64,000 bases of DNA from Arthrobacter sp. cf158. Its GTDB lineage: Bacteria > Actinomycetota > Actinomycetes > Actinomycetales > Micrococcaceae. The notes beneath the pieces were generated by a model. It made no database searches, was not told the origin of the DNA, and saw nothing but the letters and a program-made list of their open reading frames with translations. The DNA is taken from the NCBI RefSeq assembly GCF_900106835.1, contig NZ_FNNR01000007.1:124001-188000 (forward strand), read 5' to 3'. The position numbers were made by a program, and so were the translations under genes. Below are positions 1 through 9,096 of this stretch, one piece after another (positions within the stretch are counted from its first letter, which is position 1; the number at the start of each line of letters is the position of its first letter).

Positions 1-3000
1 ATACACAAACTCGGTCCGGGCACCGTCAGGTTCCGTAACAGTAAGGAGCTGGCCCGCGGCGTCGTAGCTGTAGGTGCGTGACCCGGTGGGGGTGGTTTCG
101 CGCAGCAGCCGGCCACCGGCGTCGTACACCCATTCCAACACCGACGCAGCGGTGGTTCCTGTTTCTGTGGTGGCGCCGGTGGTTGCGGTGGTCAGTTGCC
201 CGGCGGTGTCGTATCCGTACCGGGTAGTGACCCCGTTCCGGGCCAGGGTGGTGATCCGCCCGCCGTCTTCGCGGCCGATGAGTGTCACATCCGCTGTGCC
301 CGGGTCATTGGTGGTGGTACGGGTGTGCTCTGCAAGGCTCCCGTCCCGGTATACCCATTCCTGCGTGTAGTTCCCGGCGGTCGCGGTGGTGATCCGCCCG
401 GAGGGGTCGTGGGTGAAGGCGGCGTCCCCGAGCAACGGGTTGGAGACCTTCACGACCCTCCCTGCGGGGTCGCGGGTGTAGCGGGTGGTGGTCCCGGTGG
501 GGTCGGTGAATCCGGTGCGGTTCCCGTCGCCGTCATACTCCCATGACAGCGTCCCGTTCCCGGTGCCGTTGGTGCGGCTGGTGAGGAGGCCGCGGCGGTC
601 AAAGCACAGTTCGTGCTCCACCGCATACCCCGCCCCACCGGTGTGGTCCGTGATGACCACACGCCGGCCAGCCACGTCACGGCTGATGGCGGCGATCAGG
701 GCACCGTCCACCGACGTGGACGCTTCCCGCCCCGCAGCGTCGTAGGTCCAGGTGGTCGTGTGACCGTCCGGGTCCGTTTGCGACAGCTGCCGGCCTGCCG
801 GGTCATACGTCGCGGTCGTGACCCGGCCGAGCGGGTCCGTCACCGTGTCGACTTGGTCCGTGGCCGTATACGTCCGGGTGGTGACCCCACCGAGCGGGTC
901 GGTGATGCGGGTGAGGCGGCCGCGGGTATCGTACTCGAACCTTGTCTCTCCGCCGACACCATTCGTCGTGGACACCAGCTCCCCGGCCACGTTGTAGCTG
1001 AAGCGGCGGGTCCCGTACCAGGAATCCTGGGAGAAGGTCAGCCGCCCGCACCGGTCATACCCGTACCGGGCCGTCCCCTCTCCCGGGGTGTGCTTCGCGG
1101 TCAACCGGCCACAGGCGTCGTAGGCGAAGGTTTCGACCTCCCCGGTGGGCAGTGTCCTCGCGGTGAGGCGCTGATCCGGGTCGTAGGACAGTTCCGTGAC
1201 CGCCCCGACCGGATCAATACTGCGGAACGGCCGGCCGCAGGAGTCGTACTCGAACCGGGTCACCGCCCCCGTGGGTGAGGTGATCGAGGTGATCTTCCCC
1301 GCGGCGTCGCGGCCCAGGACCGTCAGCCCGCCCTCGCCATCGACCAACTCGACCGGGTTCCCCGCCGCGTCATAGGACACCAGCTCCGCGGACCCATCCG
1401 CGGCCTCGACTTTCGTGGGCCGACCGAATTCATCAAAACTGTACGTGTTCGTGGCGAACGCGTCGGTCAGGGTCGCGGTGCCGTTGGACCGGTCCGTGGC
1501 CGCTGCGGTCCGGACCCCGGTCGGATCCACGACGGCGGTCAGGGCACCGACCGTGTCGTACTCCCGCACCCAATCATGCCCGGCAGGATCCGTGATGCCG
1601 ACCAGCCGGGAGAGGTTGTCGTGGGTGAACCCCCACTTCGCCCCGTCCGGCAACACCGCAGCAGTAATGTTCCCGAGCTCGTCAACAACCCGTTCGATAC
1701 TGCGCCCGAGCGGGTCGGTGGTGCGGGCCAGTTCACCGTTGGGGGCGTACTCGAATTCGGTCCGGCCCCCATCCGGGGCAACCATTGCCGTGGTCCGGCC
1801 GGCGGTGTCGTGCTCAAAAGCCCACACCGCCCCGTCCGGATCCGCCCGGCGTACCAGCACACCGGCGTCGTCATAGGCGAACCGGGTCGCGGCCCCCGAC
1901 GGGCTCAACGCCTCCACCGGACGGCCCGCCTGGTCCCGCATGATCCTCGCGGTGTCACCGGCCGCGTTCCGGGTTCCGATCAGGTCCCCGAACGTGTCGT
2001 ACTCAAAACCGATCACCACGCCGCCCGGGTCCGTGACCTGGGTCAGGAGCCCGTCCCGCCATACCAGCACGGTCCGGCCACCCAACGGATCCACGATCAC
2101 GGACGGGTCCCGGGAGAGGTCATCGGCGTACTCATAGGTCACGACGGCACCGGACGCGGTGACCAGGGTGGTGATCCGGTCCTGCCCGTCCCAGCCATAG
2201 GTCAGGTCCGCGCCCTCCGGGGTCACGGTGCGGATCTTCCGGCCCCGGGCGTCGTAACCATGGACCGTGACCGCGCCGTCACGCTCGGTCAACGACACCA
2301 GATTCGAATGCCCGTCATAGGACATGGACTGGCGCCGGTCCTCCGCGTCCAACACCCCCACCAGACGGCCCTTCGCATCGGCGACCCAGGAATTCGACCG
2401 GGACCCGTCCTCATCCGAAACCACCGTGACCCGGCCCGGCAGATACGCGAACCTCGTCCGCCGCCCATGCTGCGTGACCTGCAAAACCACCCGGCCGGCC
2501 TCGTCATAGCTGTTTTCGGCCTCGACCACCCCCGCGGCCGAGACCACCGAGTCGATCAGGCCGGCCTCGTTCCACCGATACGTACGGGTCCCGGTCTCCG
2601 AACCCACACTGACCAAACGGCCCTCGGCGTCGTACCCGTACTGGACCCGGCGCCCATCCGAACCCCGCACCACCGCGACCACACCGTCAACGTAGTCGAT
2701 CTCCACAAACCGGCCCCGCGCATGCACCAACCGGTCAACCGCCCCCGGCCCACCACTATCGACCACGTCACTGCGGTGGGCGGAGATGGTCCGGCCGGGT
2801 CCTGCCCCAGTCCCGAGCCACACCCCGGCGGTGGTGTAAGCCCACCAGCCGCCCTGGTTATCCCGCACCACCAGCACCTCGGAAACACCCTCCGGGACGG
2901 AGGACAGCTCCGCCAACCACGGTGTCGTGACCGGCTCCTGGGTGAGCCAGTAATTCTCCCCGACGGCGCGGGCCCAGCCGGCCCCTTCGCGGGGGAAGTC

Positions 3001-4104
3001 CACCGCTCGGCCGTCAGCCAGCACCCACCGGCAACCCTCATCAGTGATCACCAGGTGCTGGTCCAGGACCGAGGCCCACCCCGGACCGAACACCCCGTCA
3101 CCCGTAAGCCCGGAGCCGAGGGAGTTATACATCCTGGTGACCGCCAAATCCGAGGCGGCCCCGGCGAACCCGAGATCTGTTTCGGGTTCAATGAAGTTCC
3201 CCGTGGCAGTGTTCACCGGGTCATTGGCATACCCGGAAGTGGGCATCGCCCCGGCCGCGGTGGGCGGGTCAATGACCAGGCCCGTCCGGGTCCCCGAAAC
3301 CCCCGCCGCTGCCAACGCCTCGTTCACCGCCGCGTCCGACAGGGTCGAAACCGCCCCCTCGCTGCCGGCGGCAGCAAACGCGTCCGCGACCACCACCGCC
3401 CACGCCGCATCAGCCTCGTTCAACCGCAAATACTCCCGGAACGCCCTCACCACACCAGCAGCGCTAATCCGGCCCCACCCACACCGGTCCGCGAACGAAG
3501 ACAACTCCGACCCCAAGGACCCCGGCACCGACGCGATCCCGTCATCGAGGCCACGCGAACCCGCCGCGAAACTCCGCAACGACTCCGGGCGGGCCGAGGA
3601 GACCCCGCCCCCAAACCCGCCACCCGGGCCAGGGGTCTCCCGCGCTCCCGACACCGGGGACTCCGACGGGAACGACGGCGCACTGCCCGGCTCCATAGTC
3701 GGCCGCGGTTCCTCACCATTGAAAAAGTCATGAATGTGATCGCCGATGTTGCGGTTGTTATGCCGGCGCACCCACTCGTTGTTCCGCCGACGCCGGTCAT
3801 CCTCGTCCCGCGCCTCGGAAATCATGGTCCCCACATACCCGGCCACCGTCCGCAGCGCCGAGGCCAGGGACTCCGCGTCCCGGGACGCCGTGGCCGCGTT
3901 CGCGGCAAACACCTCCGAAAAATGCCCCCGGAAATCCTCCCCCGCCCCCGTCACCAACGGGGCACGCGAGCCAGAATGCTCCACAACCCGCGACGCTGCA
4001 GACTCAAAAGCACCCTTCACCGCCTCGGCAACCCCATACACAAACCGGCCACCATGAGCAAAACCGGAATCCGGCAACAACGGCATCTCAACGAACTCGG
4101 TCAC
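1..4104 (-). CDS. RHS/YD-repeat polymorphic toxin-type protein, C-terminus beyond window
   Basis: An uninterrupted minus-strand frame gives 1,368 residues and is still open at base 1, so the C-terminal toxin tip and any immunity gene lie outside. Residues 1 to about 110 are predicted helical and resemble WXG100/LXG-type export domains of type VII substrates. A Gly/Pro/Ser-rich linker follows. The DUF6531-type signature DPVNTATGNF is near residue 295, followed by many YD repeats with the pattern (F/Y)xYDxxGR. The GTG start at 4104 has a GGGGGG stretch about 8 nt upstream and overlaps a possible upstream small ORF by GTGA. It lies downstream of a WXG100 gene on the same strand and opposite an EssC-like operon, which suggests it is an exported antibacterial toxin (inference). 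The RHS family call is secure; the start is likely but not certain. Confidence 0.9.
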   Translation of the reverse strand, partial: MTEFVEMPLLPDSGFAHGGRFVYGVAEAVKGAFESAASRVVEHSGSRAPLVTGAGEDFRGHFSEVFAANAATASRDAESLASALRTVAGYVGTMISEARDEDDRRRRNNEWVRRHNNRNIGDHIHDFFNGEEPRPTMEPGSAPSFPSESPVSGARETPGPGGGFGGGVSSARPESLRSFAAGSRGLDDGIASVPGSLGSELSSFADRCGWGRISAAGVVRAFREYLRLNEADAAWAVVVADAFAAAGSEGAVSTLSDAAVNEALAAAGVSGTRTGLVIDPPTAAGAMPTSGYANDPVNTATGNFIEPETDLGFAGAASDLAVTRMYNSLGSGLTGDGVFGPGWASVLDQHLVITDEGCRWVLADGRAVDFPREGAGWARAVGENYWLTQEPVTTPWLAELSSVPEGVSEVLVVRDNQGGWWAYTTAGVWLGTGAGPGRTISAHRSDVVDSGGPGAVDRLVHARGRFVEIDYVDGVVAVVRGSDGRRVQYGYDAEGRLVSVGSETGTRTYRWNEAGLIDSVVSAAGVVEAENSYDEAGRVVLQVTQHGRRTRFAYLPGRVTVVSDEDGSRSNSWVADAKGRLVGVLDAEDRRQSMSYDGHSNLVSLTERDGAVTVHGYDARGRKIRTVTPEGADLTYGWDGQDRITTLVTASGAVVTYEYADDLSRDPSVIVDPLGGRTVLVWRDGLLTQVTDPGGVVIGFEYDTFGDLIGTRNAAGDTARIMRDQAGRPVEALSPSGAATRFAYDDAGVLVRRADPDGAVWAFEHDTAGRTTAMVAPDGGRTEFEYAPNGELARTTDPLGRSIERVVDELGNITAAVLPDGAKWGFTHDNLSRLVGITDPAGHDWVREYDTVGALTAVVDPTGVRTAAATDRSNGTATLTDAFATNTYSFDEFGRPTKVEAADGSAELVSYDAAGNPVELVDGEGGLTVLGRDAAGKITSITSPTGAVTRFEYDSCGRPFRSIDPVGAVTELSYDPDQRLTARTLPTGEVETFAYDACGRLTAKHTPGEGTARYGYDRCGRLTFSQDSWYGTRRFSYNVAGELVSTTNGVGGETRFEYDTRGRLTRITDPLGGVTTRTYTATDQVDTVTDPLGRVTTATYDPAGRQLSQTDPDGHTTTWTYDAAGREASTSVDGALIAAISRDVAGRRVVITDHTGGAGYAVEHELCFDRRGLLTSRTNGTGNGTLSWEYDGDGNRTGFTDPTGTTTRYTRDPAGRVVKVSNPLLGDAAFTHDPSGRITTATAGNYTQEWVYRDGSLAEHTRTTTNDPGTADVTLIGREDGGRITTLARNGVTTRYGYDTAGQLTTATTGATTETGTTAASVLEWVYDAGGRLLRETTPTGSRTYSYDAAGQLLTVTEPDGARTEFVY

Positions 4105-4256
4105 AACCACAGCCCCCCACTGAACAAGAACGCGAACAAAACCAACAACCCACACAAACCCGGCACCACAAGAACACCGGCATCACACAACCAGGCACGC
4201 GCTACACGAGCCGACACCAACAGACAGCGCAGCGGCCGGGCAACCACACCACGCAT
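4101..4256 (-). CDS. Possible small membrane protein between WXG100 and RHS genes
   Basis: This is a frame of about 51 residues with one hydrophobic segment in its C-terminal half (CDAGVLVVPGLCGLLVLFAF) ending GGLWL. Its TGA overlaps the GTG start of the RHS gene (GTGA), the usual signature of translational coupling. An in-frame GTG at 4304 would make it 67 residues, but neither start has a good ribosome site. The plus strand here is nearly free of T (4 T in 4111-4260), so the apparent Val/Leu/Gly-rich peptide could simply reflect base composition. No family recognised; treat as tentative. Confidence 0.25.
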   Translation of the reverse strand: MRGVVARPLRCLLVSARVARAWLCDAGVLVVPGLCGLLVLFAFLFSGGLWL

Positions 4257-4320
4257 CAACGGCCCCAACGGCCCCAACGCGGCACGATCACCCGGCCCTA
4301 ACACTCACAGCAAAAAGGAA

Positions 4321-4602
4321 TCAGGCCCCGCCACCAGCAGAGAAAATATCCTGCGAGATCTTCTGCAACTGACCCCGCAACTGCTCCAGCTCCTCCTTGG
4401 CCTTATCCAACGCAGCCTTCGTCTCCGGCCACGTCGAACCCCGGAACTCAGCAGCCAACGGCCCATCCCACACATTCGGATCCGACAACACACGACCCTG
4501 CGCATCCAACGCAGAAATCTGATCTGTAAACCCACCAGTAATAATCGACTGCACCTGACCGATAGCAGCCTTGGCCTGCTCAGTAGACAACACACGCGAC
4601 AT
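4321..4602 (-). CDS. WXG100-family protein (EsxA/ESAT-6-like)
   Basis: The product has 93 residues, close to the family's usual 100, and is predicted to be two helices around a WDG turn (W45-D-G47), which fits the WXG motif. The second helix is rich in Lys, Glu and Leu (residues about 60-85). The ATG at 4602 was chosen because GGAGG lies just upstream; an open frame reaches back to 4806 but that extension has no SD and is Cys/Trp-rich. Such proteins form helical hairpin dimers and are exported with or as partners of type VII substrates. It is followed, after about 217 bp, by the RHS gene on the same strand, and the EssC-like operon diverges from it. The likely role is partner or export chaperone of the RHS protein. 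Confidence 0.85.
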   Translation of the reverse strand: MSRVLSTEQAKAAIGQVQSIITGGFTDQISALDAQGRVLSDPNVWDGPLAAEFRGSTWPETKAALDKAKEELEQLRGQLQKISQDIFSAGGGA

Positions 4603-4741
4603 AGAACTTTCCTCCCAATAAGAACAATCGCAACACCCAAGCCAAACAAACCCAGGCGACCAGACGATGCCTAAACTACCAACACCACCCAATAAATCCA
4701 ACAAACAGAGAAATAACGTTTCCCCTGCGTGAAGGACTGTG

Positions 4742-4765
4742 ACCTGCGGCGATATGCCCGCAGGT
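4742..4765. promoter_or_regulatory. Inverted repeat between the divergent T7SS transcription units
   Basis: ACCTGCGG and CCGCAGGT form a perfect 8-bp inverted repeat with an 8-nt spacer. It lies between the WXG100 gene (minus) and the lipoprotein gene (plus), upstream of a TATGAT box, so it may be an operator. This is position-based inference. Confidence 0.35.
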
Positions 4766-4794
4766 TGATTTATCCATTCGTGAGCGCAACCCCG

Positions 4795-4800
4795 TATGAT
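4795..4800 (+). promoter_or_regulatory. Candidate -10 box (TATGAT) for the EssC-like operon
   Basis: TATGAT lies 24 nt before the AGGGG ribosome site of the lipoprotein gene at 4836. No convincing -35 element is at standard spacing; TTGATT at 4765-4770 is 24 nt away. Confidence 0.45.
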
Positions 4801-4835
4801 ACTCAAGGCGCCGTGAACGAATGAGGGGACGATCC

Positions 4836-7697
4836 ATGCCCAGGCAGGCTAGTTTTAACCAGCACCACCCGGGGCGTCGCATCCCCCCGGGCCGCGCATT
4901 AGGCATCGCTTTGGTTGCCCTGGGATTGATCGCGACCACGTCGTGCACGCAGACTCCCGAGCCAGAGCCGGTGGCCAACCCCGTCAAACTCCTGCAGAGC
5001 GTCCGTGTGGGCTTGTCCCCAGCCGCCGGAGTGCAGAAGATTGAAGGCACCACCATCTCTGTGTCCGCTGCGGGTGACTCCTCGGCGGAAAACACCACAT
5101 ATGACACCGCCCAAGTAGTGGGCGAACTCCCGGTGCGCGTGAGCCTCCAGTACCGTGCCGGCGAGAAATCGGGTTCCGATCTCGCCGAACTGAAAGGCCA
5201 CACGGGCCCGGTAGAGATCAACCTGACGCTTGAGAACCTCACCGTCAAACCACAGACCATTCAGTACGACGCCGCCGGCCAGGCCCGCTCTGACACCGCA
5301 CTGGTAGGCGCCCCGCTGACCATCGCTGCGTCCACCAAGCTCCCGGGCATCCGGGCGGACGACGTAACACCCGGATCAGCCGACGGCACCACAGGTACCA
5401 ACGGCGTCCTGAGCAGCACCGAAGACGGCGCCACAGTTGTCCAATGGGCCACAGTCCTGGCTCCACCACGTTCCGGGGCGAGCACGACGCTGCGTCTCGC
5501 CGCAGACGTTAAGGACTTCCAGGTTCCCGAATTCGACGTCGCTGTTCAGCCCGGCCTCAACACGGACCTCAGTGCCAACGGCGTGCTCTCCAGCGCCTTC
5601 TCCTCCGGGACAGGTTCGGAAATGGAGTTGCAGCGCCGGACGATCTCACTGGTATCAGACGTCAACACGGTCCTGGCCAAGGCCGGGTCAACCATCACCG
5701 AGGTTCGCCGGAACCTGCAGGCAACGTCACAGACCCTCGGCGCCAAGACAGCCGGTGAACTGCGCGATAACTCGCAGGCTCTGGCTGCAACGATGTCAGA
5801 CCTGAAGCAGCAGCTGAAGGTTCTCGGCACTGACTTGGAGTCGTCAACCACCGCCACCCAATCCACCACCATGTCCCAGTTGAAGCTGACGGTCTCCGCC
5901 GTGGACGCGATGCTGGGTGACACGTCCGCCACGCCCCCGGTCTCTCCCATCACCGGTGACGGTTGCACCGCCGAGGTGGCCAAGGCAGCGCCTGCGGCCA
6001 CCGTGTACTCCAGCGTTCTCACGATGTCCTCACAGCTGGATGCCTACGCGAAGGTCAGCGCGAGTTGCCGGGACACCGTCGCCGGTGCCCTTAGAGCAAC
6101 CATGGGACCCGAGAACCCCACGCCTGCGGAGTGCGCTGAGCAGGGTTCCATGACCTGCTCTCTTTATGGTTCCGCTGTGACCGTGACCGGCGCGCTCCTG
6201 GGCCTGGTGCAAAAAGGCGACGAACTCGTCTCCGGTCTCCAGCCACAGGTCGTCGAAGGCGCGATCAAAGACCAGGCGACTTCCGCCGTCGCACTTGAAA
6301 AAGTGCGCACCGACCTCGGTGCGATGCTTGACGGCTCCGGGACCTCGGAGGATTACACCAAAGCCCTCGCGGTGTTGGATACAGCCATCAAGTCAGCCTC
6401 CGACACTGCAGCCGCGACCCGCAAAGCGGCTACCGCAGCGCAAAGCAGCATTGATACGCTCCGGCAGAAACTGCTCGCCATCGCCACCAATGCCAAGGCG
6501 GCCAAGGGCGAACTCGGTCAGGGAACCTGGCTGAACGGCTCCATGCTGCAGCAGAACCAGAAGGTGGCGGATGAGCTGTGCAAGCTCTCCGATGATGGCC
6601 TCCTCCCCGGCAAGGGCAAGCTGTCCGCGAAGGAGGTGGAGCGGCTGCGTTCCTATTTGACGTCAGTGCCGTGCGAACCGACTGATGAGGACGGAAATCC
6701 CTCACCTGCCCTGAATCCGCCGCCGGGGTTCAAGGAGCCTTTGGACGTGCGGCTTGAAGGCCAGTCAACTGCCTGGGACCAGGTCCTTGCAGCCACCGAC
6801 ACCGGCGCCGCCGACCAAGCGATCGGCCAGGCATTCTCGGCATTGGAGGCCACCTTCGACGACGCCGACACCAAACTGGAGGCCATCAAGTCAGCCGTCA
6901 AAACGCTCGACGGCGCCGCGACAGGAAACGTCAACGGCACCAAACGGGGACTTGAGGCGCTGGATGCTGCACTCGCTGACGCGATTGACTCCTCCGGAAC
7001 AGTGACGACCGCACTCGCGAAGTTGAAAGAGCAGCAGGACGGCCTTGGCGAAAAGATCAAGGAATCCCTCCGCGACGTCTCTGCCGAAACTGCTGCCGAG
7101 GTCTACAAAACCGTGGGCGAACAGGTACGTCAGGTTGCCGACATCGGCGATGCCAGCTCTGAAGCCGTAACCACAGCCTTCAACCGGTCCATTTCCGGGC
7201 TGAAGTCCACCTCGGACGACGTTGTGAAGGATGCCGAGGGGACGGTCAACAAACAGCGGGACGAGCTGTTGGGGCAGAGCGGTGACTTGACAGCCGCCCT
7301 GTCCAAGAGCACGCAGTCCTCGTTGGACAACATCGCGTCCAGCACGTCCGGCTCCACCCGCGACGTCGAAGGTGCCAGCGCCCTTCTCGCCTCCAGCCTC
7401 AACAAAGTGATGCTGGACCTTGGCGACCGCGCGGTCAACGGCTCGGGCCTGCTCGGCTCCATGGCCACCAGCGCGGCCAAAGCGGACACCGCGGACTTCC
7501 AGTTGGCCCTGGCCTCCCAGAATGCTGAGGGCTACGCCAACATCCGCTCCCGCGACGTTGCAGGACTCCTGTTGCGCCAGGCCCAGTTCAAGGCCTCGCT
7601 CACTGCCGTGGATGAACTCCCGCCGTTCCAACTCGAAGTCCCGGCAGGTGCGACGTCACAGACGCTCTACACACTGAAGATCGGCGGCAACGCGTGA
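4836..7697 (+). CDS. Large coiled-coil lipoprotein of the type VII-like locus
   Basis: The product has 953 residues. Residues 20-36 are a hydrophobic signal segment ending in TTSC, an imperfect lipobox with C37 as the likely lipidated residue. Residues about 40-230 look beta-rich. From about residue 250 to 900 it is a long Ala/Ser/Thr/Lys/Asp-rich helical region with several coiled-coil-like stretches and extra cysteines that could form disulfides outside the membrane. There is no C-terminal membrane segment. ATG 4836 was chosen over ATG 4821 because AGGGG lies 7 nt upstream. Its stop overlaps the next gene's GTG (GTGA), so it heads an operon leading to the EssC-like ATPase. It might play the role of the extracellular EsaA/YueB protein of Firmicutes T7SSb, but no homology is visible by eye; function unknown. 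Confidence 0.8.
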   Translation: MPRQASFNQHHPGRRIPPGRALGIALVALGLIATTSCTQTPEPEPVANPVKLLQSVRVGLSPAAGVQKIEGTTISVSAAGDSSAENTTYDTAQVVGELPVRVSLQYRAGEKSGSDLAELKGHTGPVEINLTLENLTVKPQTIQYDAAGQARSDTALVGAPLTIAASTKLPGIRADDVTPGSADGTTGTNGVLSSTEDGATVVQWATVLAPPRSGASTTLRLAADVKDFQVPEFDVAVQPGLNTDLSANGVLSSAFSSGTGSEMELQRRTISLVSDVNTVLAKAGSTITEVRRNLQATSQTLGAKTAGELRDNSQALAATMSDLKQQLKVLGTDLESSTTATQSTTMSQLKLTVSAVDAMLGDTSATPPVSPITGDGCTAEVAKAAPAATVYSSVLTMSSQLDAYAKVSASCRDTVAGALRATMGPENPTPAECAEQGSMTCSLYGSAVTVTGALLGLVQKGDELVSGLQPQVVEGAIKDQATSAVALEKVRTDLGAMLDGSGTSEDYTKALAVLDTAIKSASDTAAATRKAATAAQSSIDTLRQKLLAIATNAKAAKGELGQGTWLNGSMLQQNQKVADELCKLSDDGLLPGKGKLSAKEVERLRSYLTSVPCEPTDEDGNPSPALNPPPGFKEPLDVRLEGQSTAWDQVLAATDTGAADQAIGQAFSALEATFDDADTKLEAIKSAVKTLDGAATGNVNGTKRGLEALDAALADAIDSSGTVTTALAKLKEQQDGLGEKIKESLRDVSAETAAEVYKTVGEQVRQVADIGDASSEAVTTAFNRSISGLKSTSDDVVKDAEGTVNKQRDELLGQSGDLTAALSKSTQSSLDNIASSTSGSTRDVEGASALLASSLNKVMLDLGDRAVNGSGLLGSMATSAAKADTADFQLALASQNAEGYANIRSRDVAGLLLRQAQFKASLTAVDELPPFQLEVPAGATSQTLYTLKIGGNA

Positions 7698-9037
7698 ACC
7701 CCCGGAACCGTCTCTTCGCCCTGATCGCTGCGGGAGCCGCCGTCGTTATTGCTGCTGCCGTGGTCCTGACCATGACGCTGAACCGCCCCACGGAAGCACC
7801 CCGGCCCGATCCTGTGGCCGCAACAGTTCCGGTCGCCCTCAAGGCTGACGGCCTGCCGGCGGACTTCTCGATCGGCGTCGTCATGACGTTCGGCCAGTCC
7901 GGCGAACCTGGCTCCGAGTACAACCGCGCAGCTCAGGGTGCCATAGTTGCCGGACAGCGCTTCGCCCAAGGCGGGTCGACAGTCGCCCTCCCCACCCAAA
8001 ACGACCAAGGTACCGAAGACGGGGCCCGTGCTGCCGTTGCAACCCTCGCCGAGCAGGGTGTGTCCGGCGTTCTCGTTGCCAGCACAGGGCCGCAAGCCCG
8101 TGCAGCAGCGAAGGCCGCTGAGGAGCGGGGCCTGCCCGTCATCCTGCCCTACTCGGAAGCTTCGGAGCCAGCTCAAACCACGTGGACCACCGGACCGACG
8201 GCGGCCTCTGTCCAGGCCGGCCTGGGCACCGCACTTGCCGGCAAGAGCCGGGTGCTGCTGGTCAGCGACGGCGGTCAGGTCCCGGCGTCCGTCACTCCCG
8301 CTGACACACTGGCACTGGATGGCTTCTCCGACGTGTCCGGTTTGGCCCAGGAAGCCGCCATCCGTACAGGCGACCAGCTTCGGCCGCCGTCCAAGGATGC
8401 GCCGGCAGACGCTGAAGGAACCCGGATTGCCAACCCCGCAGACGCTGTTGTGGTGTCTGCAGCCACCCCGCAACGCTTGGCCCGGCTTGTCCAAGCCCTC
8501 CAGTCACGCGACGTGTCAGTTCCGCTGATACTTCCCGACGGCGCCACTACCCCCGCGTTCGCGTCCTCGCTTTCGGAGTTGGACGGCACTGCTTCAGGAC
8601 AGCTGGTCAGCATTGCGCCGGCAACCGGCGACGCTGTCGCGCTCCAGCAGGACGCCCAAGGGCGGGGAATGTCAGCATTCCTTGCCGGCATCAGACTGGC
8701 CACCGGGAATCCGGAAATCAAGAACCTGACGGACGATACTCCGTTCTCGGCGGACGCCTGGGCCGCGGATGCACGCAGCCACGATGCTGTGGTGGCCTTG
8801 GTCCGAGCAGGAGCCCTGGCCGGGAGCAACGATCCGTCGAAGGTGGCAGCGTCTCTTCGCACCATGTCCTTCGGTCCCGGAGAAGGCCTCGCCGGACCGA
8901 CATTGGACTTCTCGCAATCCCAGGCGCTCACCGCTGAAGCAACCCCGGTTTACGCATCCCCTCAGGACCTCGGTCTCCGTCCGGCGGATGAGAACGCCCC
9001 GCGGCTCGTCTGGGTCCCGGCGCCAGCCAGCCCCTAA
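7694..9037 (+). CDS. Membrane-anchored periplasmic-binding-protein-like (type 1 fold) protein
   Basis: The product has 447 residues with an N-terminal uncleaved-looking membrane anchor (about residues 7-29). The rest has the alternating beta-alpha pattern of type 1 periplasmic binding proteins of the branched-chain amino-acid receptor class (Peripla_BP_6-like): GVVMTFG near the start, GVSGVLVAST and LPVILPYSE, then DAVVVSAATPQRLARLVQAL and VPLILPDG in the second lobe. The GTG start overlaps the lipoprotein stop by 4 bp. No ABC transporter genes are nearby, so it is unlikely to be an ordinary solute receptor. In this operon it may sense a ligand or serve as an extracytoplasmic part of the secretion machine (inference). 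Confidence 0.75.
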   Translation: MNPRNRLFALIAAGAAVVIAAAVVLTMTLNRPTEAPRPDPVAATVPVALKADGLPADFSIGVVMTFGQSGEPGSEYNRAAQGAIVAGQRFAQGGSTVALPTQNDQGTEDGARAAVATLAEQGVSGVLVASTGPQARAAAKAAEERGLPVILPYSEASEPAQTTWTTGPTAASVQAGLGTALAGKSRVLLVSDGGQVPASVTPADTLALDGFSDVSGLAQEAAIRTGDQLRPPSKDAPADAEGTRIANPADAVVVSAATPQRLARLVQALQSRDVSVPLILPDGATTPAFASSLSELDGTASGQLVSIAPATGDAVALQQDAQGRGMSAFLAGIRLATGNPEIKNLTDDTPFSADAWAADARSHDAVVALVRAGALAGSNDPSKVAASLRTMSFGPGEGLAGPTLDFSQSQALTAEATPVYASPQDLGLRPADENAPRLVWVPAPASP

Positions 9038-9096
9038 CCCAATCTTTCTGTCCCCACGTCTGAAGGGAACAGATCCACTACAGGAGGAGCGCCCTG

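Noticed and set aside
1576..4674. 1,032-residue plus-strand open frame rich in Pro, Arg and Gly
   Set aside because: It is antisense to the RHS gene and the WXG100 gene, has no motif and reflects GC-rich codon structure.
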